The position numbers and the translations under genes were made by a program. DNA of 64,000 bases from Candidula unifasciata (Eukaryota > Mollusca > Gastropoda > Stylommatophora > Geomitridae). Location of the stretch: the NCBI GenBank assembly GCA_905116865.2, contig CAJHNH020004602.1:694494-758493 (forward strand). Direction: 5' to 3'. Of the stretch, positions 39,863 through 51,101 are shown in pieces; within the stretch, counting starts at the first letter, position 1; each line of letters starts with the position of its first letter. A model generated the notes under the pieces. That model had not been told where the DNA came from and ran no database searches. It worked only from the letters and a program-made list of their open reading frames with translations.

Positions 39863-40408
39863 GAAAGAAGAAGAAGAAGGAGGAGGAGAAGAGAAAAAAA
39901 AGAAAAAGAAGAAGAAGAAGAAGAAGAAGAAGAAGAAGAAGAAGAAGAAGAAGAAGAAGAAGAAGAAGAAGAAGAAGAAGAAGAAGAAGAAGAAGAAGAA
40001 GAAGAAGAAGAAGAAGAAGAAGAAGAAGAAGAAGAAGAAGAAGAAGAAGAAGAAGAAGAAGAAGAAGAAGAAGAAGAAGAAGAAGAAGAAGAAGAAGAAG
40101 AAGAAGAAGAAGAAGAAGAAGAAGAAGAAGAAGAAGAAGAAGAAGGGAAAGGAGAAAAAGGAGAAGAAGAAGGATGAGGAGAAAAAAAAGGAGAGAAGGA
40201 GGAGAAGAAGAAGAAGAAGAAGAAGAAGAAGAAGAAGAAGAAGAAGAAGAAGAAGGAAGAAGAAGAAGAAGAAGAAGAAGAAGAAGAAGAAGAAGAAGAA
40301 GAAGAAGAAGAAGAAGAAGAAGAAGAAGAAGAAGAAGAAGAAGAAGAAGAAGAAGAAGAAGAAGAAGAAGAAGAAGAAGAAGAAGAAGAAAAAAAAAAAG
40401 AAGAAGAT
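39863..40408. repeat. (GAA)n microsatellite, about 540 bp
   Basis: Almost pure AAG/GAA units, interrupted by G- and A-rich decay at about 40144-40205. Open frames on both strands (poly-Arg/Glu, poly-Leu/Ser/Phe) are artefacts. Confidence 0.98.
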
Positions 40409-40920
40409 GTAAACGGAATAACAATGGCACAGCAAAGACACAGGTATGCCCTGTCCCTAGTTGAAATGATGCTTGTTGTGCATAAGTCATAGGAGATGAA
40501 AACCATTAGTCATCTTGTGGAATTCTATGATTATTTTGTCTACAGTGACTGATCAGGCTGGTGCATGCGTCTGGAAGTTCTGAGGCAGTGTGGACCGCAG
40601 ATGGTAGACTCAATAGAAGAGAGTCTTGTTGTACTGAGCTCTTTAGCTTGCCTTTGTTACCCTGTCAGTGCTAGCTCTACTGCTTCGTTTGTCATAGCAT
40701 CATGACGAAGAGCTAGGCCTCTTCTGGGTCGGTCTTGATCAGCAGCTTCGCATGTGTCTCCTTTTCGATGCTGAAGGATTTCAAAGTAGTTTTAATAAAT
40801 GCGTCGGTCACCTACAAATCAGGCCAAATGAATAGTCGTATCATTGTAAGCAGGATTTGTTTTTCCTGGAAAAGGGTGTCGGTACTAACCAAAGAGTGTC
40901 TACTAACAGCACCACAAACT
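40409..40920. other. No gene recognised
   Basis: Unique-looking sequence between the GAA tract and a LINE-B end. It may be LINE-B 3' untranslated sequence, but I cannot align it with other copies. Confidence 0.35.
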
Positions 40921-40924
40921 CCGA

Positions 40925-41130
40925 ATCAAGAATCGACAGCATAGCCCTCAGGACACTCTCATAAGCGGTCCGTCCCATCTTCAGCAGCAAGCGAAGAGTT
41001 CCAATGGCCCCAGTAAAGGTCTGTACATCCGTCCCGCCTTCTCCTTGAGTGGTGAGCGTCGGCCAGACCCCCAGCAGCTCCATTCTCCTCAGACCCTAAT
41101 AATCTATTTGTGCCACCACACTGTTCACTG
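40925..41130 (-). pseudogene. LINE-B C-terminus, copy 6
   Basis: On the - strand the frame contains FTGAIGTLRLLLKMGRTAYE, matching FTGAIRFGTLYLLLKMETER of the 6958-7182 copy, with the terminal Cys-rich part broken. At DNA level AGAATCGACAGCATAGCCCT here corresponds to AGAATCGACATCCCAGCACT at 6961. Confidence 0.7.
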
Positions 41131-41995
41131 GCATCACAACGTGTCTGTTACAGTAGTGCTGAAAACGAATGATGCTTTTCAAAAGGTGCCGGTTTTGCGT
41201 ACCGTCCAAAAAGCGCTTATAAGTAGCGTATCAAGAATAAGGGGACGACACAAAGAAAACATTGAGGCCCTTCAGACGCCCCTAACACACGGGTGTCAGA
41301 GCGTCTGAGGTACATAGATGGTTCCGCTGATTCTTCTCGGGTTTGAGAGAGTGTTATTCATTCCATTAAAAAATACCCTAATATACAAATTACAGTGATA
41401 GATACATAGTTTGCTATCTAAATTATTGACTATATTCGAACTGCTGGTAAACTATGTCCTTATACTAACACTGTGTTGAGGCGACATTTGATGTTTCAAG
41501 ATGAAAATGACTTTTTAAGTGTCGTATTGAATATTCGCATAGACAGCATGATAGGTAGACAAACTAACTGACAGTTAGCCAGACAAACCAATCGACATAC
41601 ATACTGACACACAGACTGATAGACAAACCGAAAACAGACATACATACAACCCGATAGATATGCACTCAGATAGACAAAGCGAAAACATACAAACCGATAG
41701 ACATGCACTCAGACAAAGCGACAAACACACAACGGTCACCTAGACAGGCATACACACAGTCGACTGAAGCGACAGGAAGACAAAATAGCCTGTGTCATGT
41801 TAAAAACACCGACTGAAAATGCTGTGTTAAAAAGCTGTGTATTCTACAACTAACCGTCCATTTCCCGCTGGCGCTTTCACATTGAGAGGCAATTATTATC
41901 TGATGTCATATACATTCCCCAAATGCTGTAATACAGTTTATACAACTAGTTTACTATGCATCCGTCCCCATTTGTTAATTGCAAAGAGAGCGCGC
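41131..41995. other. No gene recognised; degenerate TAGACA-rich run
   Basis: From about 41530 to 41765 the sequence is a degenerate array of ATAGACAAAC/ACAGACATAC-like units. The rest shows no family resemblance. Confidence 0.45.
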
Positions 41996-41997
41996 GT

Positions 41998-42004
41998 TGC
42001 GCGC

Positions 42005-42060
<56 letters not shown>
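41998..42060. repeat. (GC)-(GT)n-(GA)n microsatellite
   Basis: GCGCGCG, then about 17 GT units, then about 11 GA units. Confidence 0.96.
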
Positions 42061-42062
<2 letters not shown>

Positions 42063-43264
42063 GCCACTTTAAATATTAATATTCAACACTCCTGTACTTC
42101 AAATGTGATGGCGTGGTATAAAATAAAGCTTTGTTAGATTTCAGTAATGTTTGTTTTATTGTGTATATTGTAAGTAGTCTCTTATTGATTCAATTCAATG
42201 ACTGTCGCCCATTCCTGTCATATTGTTCTTGCTATGTGAAGTCAAACCATCATTTCCTTGTGCGCGCGCGCTCGTGTGTTTGTGTGTGTGGGTGGGGTGA
42301 TGTTTACAGACAAATTCAGCGGGGTTTTTTCCCGGTTACTCCGTCTATTTGACTGTTGTCAATTATATCAGAACCTACCCTTTCAGCCAAACTTTAATGC
42401 TGTTTGTCGAAATTCATTTATTTCTATAAACGTCACAAATATTTAAAACGCCCAGCTTCTTTTACTGATATTGTCCGCAACACCAAATGAGTACCAGTTG
42501 GTTTATATACAGTGTCTCCTCGACTTATGACCAAGCTCCGTTCCGACTGACAGGTCGTAAATCGAAATGGTCGTAAGTGAATTTATATTTCCCAACACTA
42601 CTTTCATTCGAAGGGGTTATGAAATGTGAGCATGAAGCAAATATTCAATCCATGTACGTATAAATATTGTACATATGCATGTATGTACATCAGGCATCAG
42701 TTCTGGAACTTGTTGACATGACCAGTATAGTTATCTTACTTTCTTTACTTTCTTGTTCTGTGATCGTAGGTGCCGATGGTCGTATGGTCGTAAGTAGGTG
42801 AAAAGGTGTAAACCGGAAGCTGGCAATGTATTCCGAATGCGCTTAAATGCTTGCGGATTTGATGTGAAGATTGTCTTCAAATCTAATATCCTAAACTGCA
42901 TAGCTTTAGTAGTCACAAAATGCAAGAGTTTTAGCTTTTCAATTGTTTCTGCTGTTTTTGCAGTTATTGTTTTAGCAACTACAATCGATGGCGGGGCTCC
43001 TGTGTTTCCTCTCATCGTAAATGTTATGCAGAGATGCTAATGGTGGTAATTCAATACTGACAAGTTGATAGTCCCAGCTGAACATTGTATGTCTTGAAAT
43101 ACAATTTATGGCGTGACCAAACACTTCGTCTGATAGAAGAGAGAAGTGCTTGCAAGTGGAACTCTGGTAAACAGAAGGGTATTATGTTGACGGCGTCTGT
43201 AAACGCCTTAAAATAATAAACTATCGCGGTCACTGTCTTTCGGCACTCTTCCATCTCCACCCAG
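42061..43264. other. No gene recognised; possible MITE at about 42513-42825
   Basis: CTCCTCGACTTATGACCAAG near 42517 and GGTCGTATGGTCGTAAGTAG near 42778 are partly complementary and resemble the ends of Tc1/mariner-like MITEs. The ends are too diverged to fix. The + frame at 42798-43040 is not recognisable. Confidence 0.4.
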
Positions 43265-43267
43265 TGA

Positions 43268-43376
<109 letters not shown>

Positions 43377-43474
43377 CGTACACACACACACACTTTGTCT
43401 CAGATGGTTATAAAGGTGACTTTCCTCAGACGTCCTATCTCACAGGTATTGAGTGCCAGTACGCGAGCCTTTGA

Positions 43475-43705
43475 TAATGTGGGAACGACCGTTGGTTTAC
43501 CAACTAGACGCTCGTCTGCGGATTCGAAGGTCGTGGTTTCGAATCCAAACTGAGACGGACTTTTTCAAACATGACCTTGACTCCCTGGTCGACCCAGTCT
43601 TGAGTGGATACCAGATAAAGTCCTGGGAAGTAAAGGTTGCCGGCTTGACCACATCTACTACCCAGTTTTGATTGGTCTATAAATATAGGTCTAGCACAGT
43701 ATGCC
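43475..43705 (+). repeat. tRNA-derived SINE, family 1
   Basis: The head has TAGACGCTCGTCTGCGGATT and a B box GTGGTTTCGAATCC at about 43532. The body has GGTCGACCCAGTCTTGAGTG and CAGATAAAGTCCTGGGAAGT; the tail has AAATATAGGTCTAGCAC. Confidence 0.88.
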
Positions 43706-43725
43706 CCAAAACACATGAAGTTTGG

Positions 43726-43944
43726 TACTGGGAGTACAGTACTGGTAGTACAGTACTGGTAGTACAGTACTGGTAGTACAGTACTGGTAGTGCAGTACTG
43801 GTAGTACAGTACTGGTAGTACAGTACTGGTAGTACAGTACTGGTAGTACAGTAGTGGTAGTACAGTACTGGTAGTACAGTACTGGTAGTACAGTACTGGT
43901 AGTACAGTACTGGTAGTACAGTACTGGTAGTACAGTACTGGTAT
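43726..43944. repeat. 14 bp palindromic minisatellite, about 15 copies
   Basis: The unit GTACTGGTAGTACA repeats almost perfectly. CAGTACTG at each junction is a perfect palindrome, so the array can fold on itself. It begins about 20 bp after the SINE tail. Confidence 0.96.
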
Positions 43945-44920
43945 GAATATAAAGTTTATAATCTATTTCTCGGTGGTCATATTTGGATGTCTTAACAACT
44001 GCGTCAGTTCGTCTATAAGGGCACTGATCCTTTGACATCTTGTTTCTAATTCTTAATATATTCTGTTGTCTTCAGAGAATATAGTTCATAGATATTTAAT
44101 TTCTTTAACTTGTTTCAGACAAGTATCATTCAAACGTATGTGTAGCATATTGGGAATTGTACTGTCCTGCATTGTTTCAGTATTCGTCGTAATTATTTTC
44201 GTGTTTAATTTTCTGCGTGTTAAAATTATCCTGGTGTCTTTCACCGCGCTCCCCCACCCCCCCCCCCCCCTCCCCATTCCAACTGTATAATAGGTACCGA
44301 TAGTCTGTAAATAGTAGCTCGTTTTCTATGCATGGATCTAATTCTTCATATCAATTATAAAGTTGCATATTTTCTAGGTTTTCAATGTCGACTGTTTTAA
44401 AGTGCTTATAGAAACATTCTGTTTGTGTAAATATTTAACTGGAGAAGTGAAAGCGTACCTAAATGGCTCATCCTACTCATGTGTTCTTTTGCTGGTGGGT
44501 AGCATAGGGTGATGATATCTAGCAACTGTCCCTGTATCCCATAGTCCTCAAGGATAGACTGTAAATTGTGTTTATTTGCTATCAAAATCTTATCCTTGAT
44601 CTACAAGCCCAATATTTAGTGGATCGTTTTATTCAAAAACATTCTTGTCTGCTTAATTTCGAGAAGTATACCATCCTCACTTTGGACAGAGCATCCTAAC
44701 ATAAATGTGTTTCACAGTTAAAAGTGTTTCTGTGGATTTTCTCCTGTTTGATTCTCATTTTTGAGGTGCTAATCCTATAGACAGCATTCCTGGATGGGAG
44801 CAATGACTACCCCACAATATGAATCTTAACGTAAATAATGCATCCGTTCATACTTTTCCTTTACTTAAAGCAAACTGTGTTGTACTTAATTATTGTTTGC
44901 AGTGTCCTTAGGTTAGTTGC
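43945..44920. other. No gene recognised
   Basis: AT-rich. A C run lies at about 44254-44270. No coding or repeat structure is recognised. Confidence 0.4.
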
Positions 44921-44924
44921 GTAC

Positions 44925-45145
44925 CCTTTACAGGACGTTGCAAAACCAACACAAACAGCCCCTTGCTGTTGTGAGGTTTTTCTAGGCAAATTTACGTCCA
45001 GTAGTTTGTAATTCGCTTTCTGGACGTTCGGCTTTCTCGATACCACTGTCGAAACTAATACATAGCGCATGACCCGCAGTTGGAATCAAACCTGGGATCC
45101 CGACATTACAAAGCGTTCGCATCAACTTAGCCACAGAGCCGACGC
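44925..45145 (-). repeat. tRNA-derived SINE, family 2
   Basis: On the - strand the head (CTGTGGCTAAGTTGATGCGA) resembles an A box and AGGTTTGATTCCAAC a B box. The 3' part has TTTGTAATTCGC... counterparts at 47385 and 63310 (GTAGTTTG on + near 45002). All three copies lie on the - strand. Confidence 0.7.
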
Positions 45146-45274
45146 AGTTTCCTTAACTGTAGGAATTTTGGACCGCGTCATTCTGGACCAAAAAGCTTAA
45201 GGTAATGTTTTTGGTAAACTGGTTACCCTATCGATTTTTCGGGTAGTCACAATTCTCCAGAGGTATTATTTAAA

Positions 45275-45520
45275 ACCGTGGCTAAACGCTCACCTGAGGT
45301 TTGCTCCATGGCGGAGCCGGACTTTTTTCTTCTTCTTTTTTTCAAAAATGATCTTGGCTCCCACCCAGGTCGATTCAGTTTGGAGTGGGGTACTGGGTAC
45401 AGTCCCGGGAAGTAAAGGCGGCTGTTGTGATTCTGACCATATCACCTATCTTGAGCTGATTGATCTATAAAATATAGATCTAGCCCTATGTGCCATACAC
45501 ATAGGTCCTTTACTATTTTT
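45275..45520 (+). repeat. SINE, family 1, left arm of inverted pair
   Basis: The head is decayed (GTGGCTAAACGCTCACCTGA, without a clear B box). The body has CAGGTCGATTCAGTTTGGAG and TACAGTCCCGGGAAGTAAAG; the tail has ATCTATAAAATATAGAT, a small palindrome, and ATAGGTCC. Confidence 0.8.
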
Positions 45521-45639
45521 TTTTTCCGATTATTTTTGAGAAAATTTCATTAGGGAGGTAATAACCCGTTTTTGTTTTGTATATCTGATTGATGTGATTA
45601 CTGACCTTGATATTAGTTTTTTAAAGGAGCGTTGGACTG

Positions 45640-45910
45640 TAATAGCTAAAGGACCCTTGTCCACGCCTTTCAGGCATATTGAATATATAGAGCTAGAATT
45701 ATTTTTTATTGACCAACGGTACTTGGTGGATGATGTGGTCATCATCGCATTTGCAGCCTTTACTTCCAATGACTCTGCCTGGTACCCACTCAAGGCTGGG
45801 TCGACCTGGGAGCCAAGTTCATTTTTAAAATTAGTCCGGCCCCCGTCAGGAACCGAACCCACGACCTTCCGATCTAAGGCGAGCCTCTAGCCGCTAGACC
45901 ACGCTGCTAC
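45640..45910 (-). repeat. SINE, family 1, right arm of inverted pair
   Basis: A near full-length copy in reverse: the tail AAAGGACCCTTGTCCACGCC, the body CTGGGTCGACCTGGGAGCC, the B box GGAACCGAACCCACGACC and the head GCCGCTAGACCACGCTGCTA. Confidence 0.88.
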
Positions 45911-46006
45911 TTGCGTTAGACTGTGGTGCAAGAAATTAATTGGGGATTATAAATAGTTGAGTAGAACAATTTTCTGCTAAGAACAGGACACTGTAGGCTC
46001 CACAAA

Positions 46007-46478
46007 ATGAACGCTAGACACGGTCACTATTTTGAGAATTTGCAAATGTTTTGCTTCTGCCAGACGGTGGCCGTTGCATGTTTGCTCCATTTGTAGACTG
46101 AAAGGGATAGTTTTGTCGCCCAGCTTCTGAGTTGAATGCATGGCGTGACCCTGTAAGCTGCGAATTTCATTTGTTATGTTTTTCGACTGTGACCAACGTG
46201 GTGGTGTGAATTGTAAATTCAGAAAATAGCGCGATGCCTGTTTTCGCAAAATGATCAACTGCATTTCTAATGTCGGACTGCTTGTGTTAGCACTTCGGAT
46301 GGCTAACGTATGCTTTTAATGCGCGTGTATGCTAGTACATATGCTGAGACAGCAGTCTGTCAATCTTTCCACAAGGGACTGTGATAAACATTCTTTGTGT
46401 TTTTCGTTGGCACAGGAGCGAAGCAACTATTGGGGTGACCTGTTTGCTATGAAGCTGAAGCTAAGTTTACCAGATTAC
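46007..46478. repeat. Dispersed repeat E, copy 1
   Basis: About 470 bp matching 61322-61860 in the same orientation with many shared runs (TTTGCTCCATTTGTAGACTG, TTAGCACTTCGGATGGCTA, GGGACTGTGATAAACATTCT). It is not related to the SINEs here. Terminal repeats or a clear coding frame are not visible. Confidence 0.85.
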
Positions 46479-47384
46479 CACATTACAGTCCCCACAGTGT
46501 GCATGCCAGACGGGGCAACAAACACCTGAGCACATTCAGCAGACCTACCTACTCTACCTACAACTTCGAAAGGATACCTGGCCTCAAGAGCAAGCTATGG
46601 GTAACCATGAAGGTCCTGCAGCTGACATGCGATTCATAGAGGCAACCCACCTTAGCATACGAAATCGAACGCGAAGTAGTGTTGAATGATGTTCAACCTC
46701 ATCAGGACCTCACAGCGAGCAACTAACATACGGTGACATAAAGTACCGCCATTTAGACGAGAGTAATCCAGGCACAAGTCCCATAAACCCCTTTTATAAC
46801 TATCAGGTTATACTAGGGCCCGACGACAGACGGGGTGGGACTTTTAAAAATAACCCACCCCCCCCTCTCTCCCCATATGTGTCCAGTGATGGGATGGGAT
46901 TATCTGCTTTGTATAAGTGGAAGATATCCACAGAGACATGCTTTCAGCAAGCGCAATGAACGAAGGCAACTATTTTAAGATAGAACAAAAAATGGCAGGC
47001 TCGAGAAAAATACATGTAGCAAGGAAACTAGCAAAAAACGGAATCTTTCAGACAAGCCGTGATTATGACGTCGACCTGCTACAGGAAGATGAAGTTGTAT
47101 ATTCGTTTTTTTTTAATACTTCCTATTAATTTTGGAACATAAGTGTTTCGACTTAGCACCCTACAGTAGTACTTCAGCCAGGTCTGTCATACATCGATCT
47201 TTTCCCTATACCAAAACGCGTGACAGTACTGTAAATCATAACACAGTATACCAGCCGCTCTCAAAGGGTGAACACATAAGAACAGGAAGTCTCTGCAAGC
47301 AGGGATTATCTTAGGGTGATCTCAAAGTAGATGCAAACCTCACGTTAAGTCTTAGGCTTTTACTATTCAAAAACGTCAGTTGCA
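46479..47384. other. No gene recognised
   Basis: Short open frames at 46917-47129 and 47132-47314 (+) show no family resemblance or splice-bounded structure. Confidence 0.4.
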
Positions 47385-47615
47385 TATCATTTACAGGACG
47401 TTGCAGAACCAACAACAGCATTTTTTTTTTTGTTTCTATGCAGATTGTACGTTCAGTAGTTTGCTATCACTTTCTGAACTCAGTTCCACAGTAAAAAAAA
47501 ACACGCAAGACGATTTGCTGCCAAATCGTTTGTAGCTGGGGTCAAACTCGGCACCCTGGCATTACGAAGCGCGTTCGCAATGCCACATATGCCGATTCTA
47601 GCCCAAGCATAGTGG
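47385..47615 (-). repeat. tRNA-derived SINE, family 2
   Basis: Matches the 44925 and 63310 copies: CAGGACGTTGCAGAACCAAC at the left, AGTAGTTTGCTATCACTTTC in the middle, GCGTTCGCAATGCCACATAT at the head end. Confidence 0.75.
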
Positions 47616-48186
47616 GATAGAGGAGCCAGTTCTCTTCCTTGCGATATGCTTTTCTCAAATACAGCTCTCAAAATTATCCAGCCCTATTTTAAAAGACTGG
47701 GTCACCAGTCCTACTCAGCAGAAAAAGAATAATACTGCCGGGTACTGAACCTCAAACTAACCACATGTGAAAAAGATGCTTGAAAAAACGCTGCAAACAA
47801 AACATGAAGAAATCATGTGAGAAATAAGAATAAGATGGATGTAAGGAGTCACTGACAGTTCAAAAACTAATAACCAAGCTCACCCTAACTCTGCTATCCA
47901 ACATCCGTTAAACTGTGATGCTTAGTGGCACAAAGCAAATACTGACAAAAGCAGACTCAGCCAGCACTAATAAGCAACCATAAGCAAACCAACCACTATG
48001 CTGCTTGAATATTGGTAATGAAGTGAATATTAACCTTCGTTAATGTTCTCTGCATACTTTCCACATCGCACAAAATGATAACAGACAACTTGATATGACT
48101 AGATATCAAATGTTTATTTACAGTCTCTGTACAAACTGTACATGTGAGGTCAACAGTTTCACAGACAGGGAGATCAGGAAATGGTT
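47616..48186. other. No gene recognised; candidate DDIT4 poly(A) region
   Basis: On the - strand an AATAAA lies at about 48112-48117 (TTTATT on +). It could mark the end of a very long DDIT4 3' UTR, or be incidental. Confidence 0.3.
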
Positions 48187-48188
48187 AT

Positions 48189-48560
48189 CACTAACATAGA
48201 AAAATTGTCATACCTTTTATCTCTAACATAAAACATTGTTATAGCAATTATCTCTAGCACTGAAAACTGGTATAGAATTTATCACTAACAGAGCAAATTT
48301 TTTAAAGCATTTATCAATAGCACAGACAAATTGTTATAACATTTATCGCTAACAAAGAAAATGTTTTACAGTACTTATTGCTAATATGAAAATTGTTTTA
48401 GCATTTATAACTAATATATAAAACTGTTATTTATCACTAACACAGGAAATTTTTATATCTATCACTAACATAGAAAAATTGTTCTAGCATTTATCACTAA
48501 CATAGACATAATGATAATATGTATGCATCACTAACAAATAAAAGTTTGCTGGTAGTTATT
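48189..48560. repeat. Degenerate 31-32 bp minisatellite, about 12 copies
   Basis: Units such as TATCACTAACATAGAAAAAT followed by TGTTATAGCATT repeat with heavy divergence and some length change (24-36 bp). Confidence 0.8.
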
Positions 48561-50377
48561 TAAAAAAAAAGATAAAAATGGTAATAAATGTGACTATTTT
48601 ACAAATAATGATCTGAAACTGACCAAGAATATGAACACAGTATTATGATTATATCTGTAGTCAAATATGTCAAACTTGCTTCTACACAATATCAGATAAA
48701 CTGTTTTTTTCTTCTTCTTTTTCTCAAGTATATAAGGTAGATGCAGCATCAGTGTTTTTTAGAGCTCTCATTGTCATGTCAGTGTTTGTCAAAGCACACA
48801 TAGTTATGTCAGTGATTTGTCTGAAATCACTCTCAGGTCAGTGCATGTCATAGATCACTCTTTCATGTTAATGTTCACACTGTCAGATCAACAATTGTTA
48901 AAGTAACCCAGTATCGTGTCAATATTTGCCATAACTTTTTAAAAATTTCTACTACACTGACGCTAAGAACAAAATATTTTTTAAAGAAGTATAGAAACAG
49001 TTATCAAAGTAAAAACATTGCAAAATGAGACAATGAAGGTAATTTAATAGTGAAACTGAATATGAAAATGTTTTTGATTGCTTAAGATAGAACATGTAAC
49101 ACAGAATGTCGGTGAAACACAGTTCACTGAATATTTATGTTCATCGTTATATGACAGTGGCCTACGACCCAGCACAGAAAGATCATTTATACATTACAGT
49201 GATCCGTGGACCACTTACTAAGCCTCTGCAGGCTGAAACTGGCCCACTGACTGGCAGTTGACTAGCCCTGTCATAGGGACATACAAAGGAGGTTCCTTAA
49301 TCAGTCTCTCATCCCTTTCAACAGCCCAACCCTCTATGTGAAGTAGAGATCTCTGTCACTGTCCTAACAACATGTAGCTTCTTTGGTGATCACATAATTT
49401 TTTTTTATTTTATGAAAATTATCTCATTAGGTACTATCATCCCAATAGAGTCAATATTTTTCACTCTTATGCCGTTCTTTTCATGTGAACATCTTCTTTT
49501 TCTTGCTACTTTTTAAAGATATTGGTTAAAATGTTTACTTGCTTTACGTGTCTTTTCTTCTGTCAAGCCTTCTGGTTACATTCTGTATTTATTATCTGGA
49601 TCAATGGTGCTTGGGGCAAATTGTTTGACTACTCTAAACCTTTGTTTTAGATCATATCAAATTAAAAAATATATTAATTTTTTTTTACAACATTTGCAAT
49701 GATGCATCAGATCAAACTAAATACATATGATCTATACAACACAAGAAAAAAAAAAAATTGTTTACTTTTTAATTTATGGAATAATAATAGTTCTTAACTA
49801 GAAATTAGAAAAACAGAATTTGAATGAAATAAGATCTCAGAGAATACCATTTCTAATTACAATTTTTAGATGGCTTTCGCATTCTCTCTTTAGCTCTGAG
49901 CCACAGAAAAACCCTAAAGTATTTTATAACATTTTTTGACATCATTGCCTGCATACGGTTTAGTTTGCTAAACCAAGGCCTGCAGAGTACCATAAGTAGA
50001 AGACAAGAATTCCTTGACATTAGAAAAAAATTAAAAAGCTATCAAAAGTAACGTGAAAAGCAATAATAAAACGGTAAGTCAAAAAGTTATAATTTCTTTA
50101 AAGAAACTATTTCATTTGAAATATTTCATGCTTAATGTGTTATGTTTGAAAAGTTCATGATTAATATCTGAACTGAATTATATCTGTCAATGCAGCAGAA
50201 ATGCAGAACTGGCTTGTTCGTATATATCAAACTAAATCAAGACACCTCATCACTCAAGAAAAAAAACTGAATAAGACCACAAGGTACCTCTCCACTCAAG
50301 GTATAGATGACGGACTAAAAAAAAAAGAAACATCTAAAACATAATAGAACAAAACTACAAGAGAGGAAATTATTGCA
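48561..50377 (-). other. AT-rich flank or long 3' UTR of DDIT4
   Basis: Homogeneous AT-rich sequence with several TTTATT (AATAAA on -) hexamers, for example near 49401 and 49583. It has no microsatellite of note and no SINE. Whether it is transcribed cannot be told from sequence. Confidence 0.35.
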
Positions 50378-50381
50378 TTAA

Positions 50382-51097
50382 CCCTTTGGAGACGTGCCAA
50401 GAAGATGGGGCCTTGGTTGGGGGGGGGGGAGGGGGGGGGAATTCTCTTAATTTACACACACAAAATTATAATAAAGTGTTTATTTAAGATACATTAAACC
50501 ATATATATATATATATATTCTTCTTGTGGGAATTTGAATGAACTATTACAATTCCTACGAATCACACTGAGGTCTCAACATTTATTCAAATTAGCTTTTT
50601 TGATGTGTATTTTTTTTTTTTTTGCATTTTGTTTTTTAGTTACTTAGGAAAAACATGATTAAAGTGAAAAATTTAAATTTTCTGATGAATGTAGCTTGAA
50701 TAAGTCCTAACACTTGTATCTTAGGCAGCAATACCCATGTAGGCCCTACAGACACCTCTGTCACATGGTTCTACTCATTTTTTTTTGGGGGGGGGGGGGG
50801 GGGGGCCTGTTGCTATATTTTGGTTGCCATGACGCAACAGTCCTTTTCACCACTGTTGAGCACAGGTACACCCAAAAAGAATCATGTAAAATTACAGCAC
50901 ACAACAAACTTTCAAGAAAGCTGCCACTGAACAGCCAATACATGCACAAAATGTGAGAAGCAATCTGATTATCTGCTGGTATGCAATCCTGCAAGCCAAT
51001 CTCAAAGCTTGTATTATCGGGCTGACGGATCAGTCCATTCATCGTTTTAGCCTTTTTGCTCTTTGGCCGACAGATCAGCCGAGTCATCTCCAAAGGG
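50382..51097. mobile_element. piggyBac-type MITE, 716 bp
   Basis: TTAA at 50378-50381 and 51098-51101 flank the element, the target duplication typical of piggyBac. The ends CCCTTTGGAGACG and, reverse-complemented, CCCTTTGGAGATG are matching inverted repeats (12 of 13). It has no transposase frame. It contains G runs at 50420-50438 and 50785-50806, a short (TA)n at 50502-50518 and a T run at 50611-50622. The right end carries repeated CTGATC(T/C)GTC motifs on the - strand that could be subterminal binding sites. Confidence 0.85.
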
Positions 51098-51101
51098 TTA
51101 A

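Noticed and set aside
39765..40506. Long frames on both strands (poly-Leu, Ser, Phe, Arg)
   Set aside because: GAA microsatellite.
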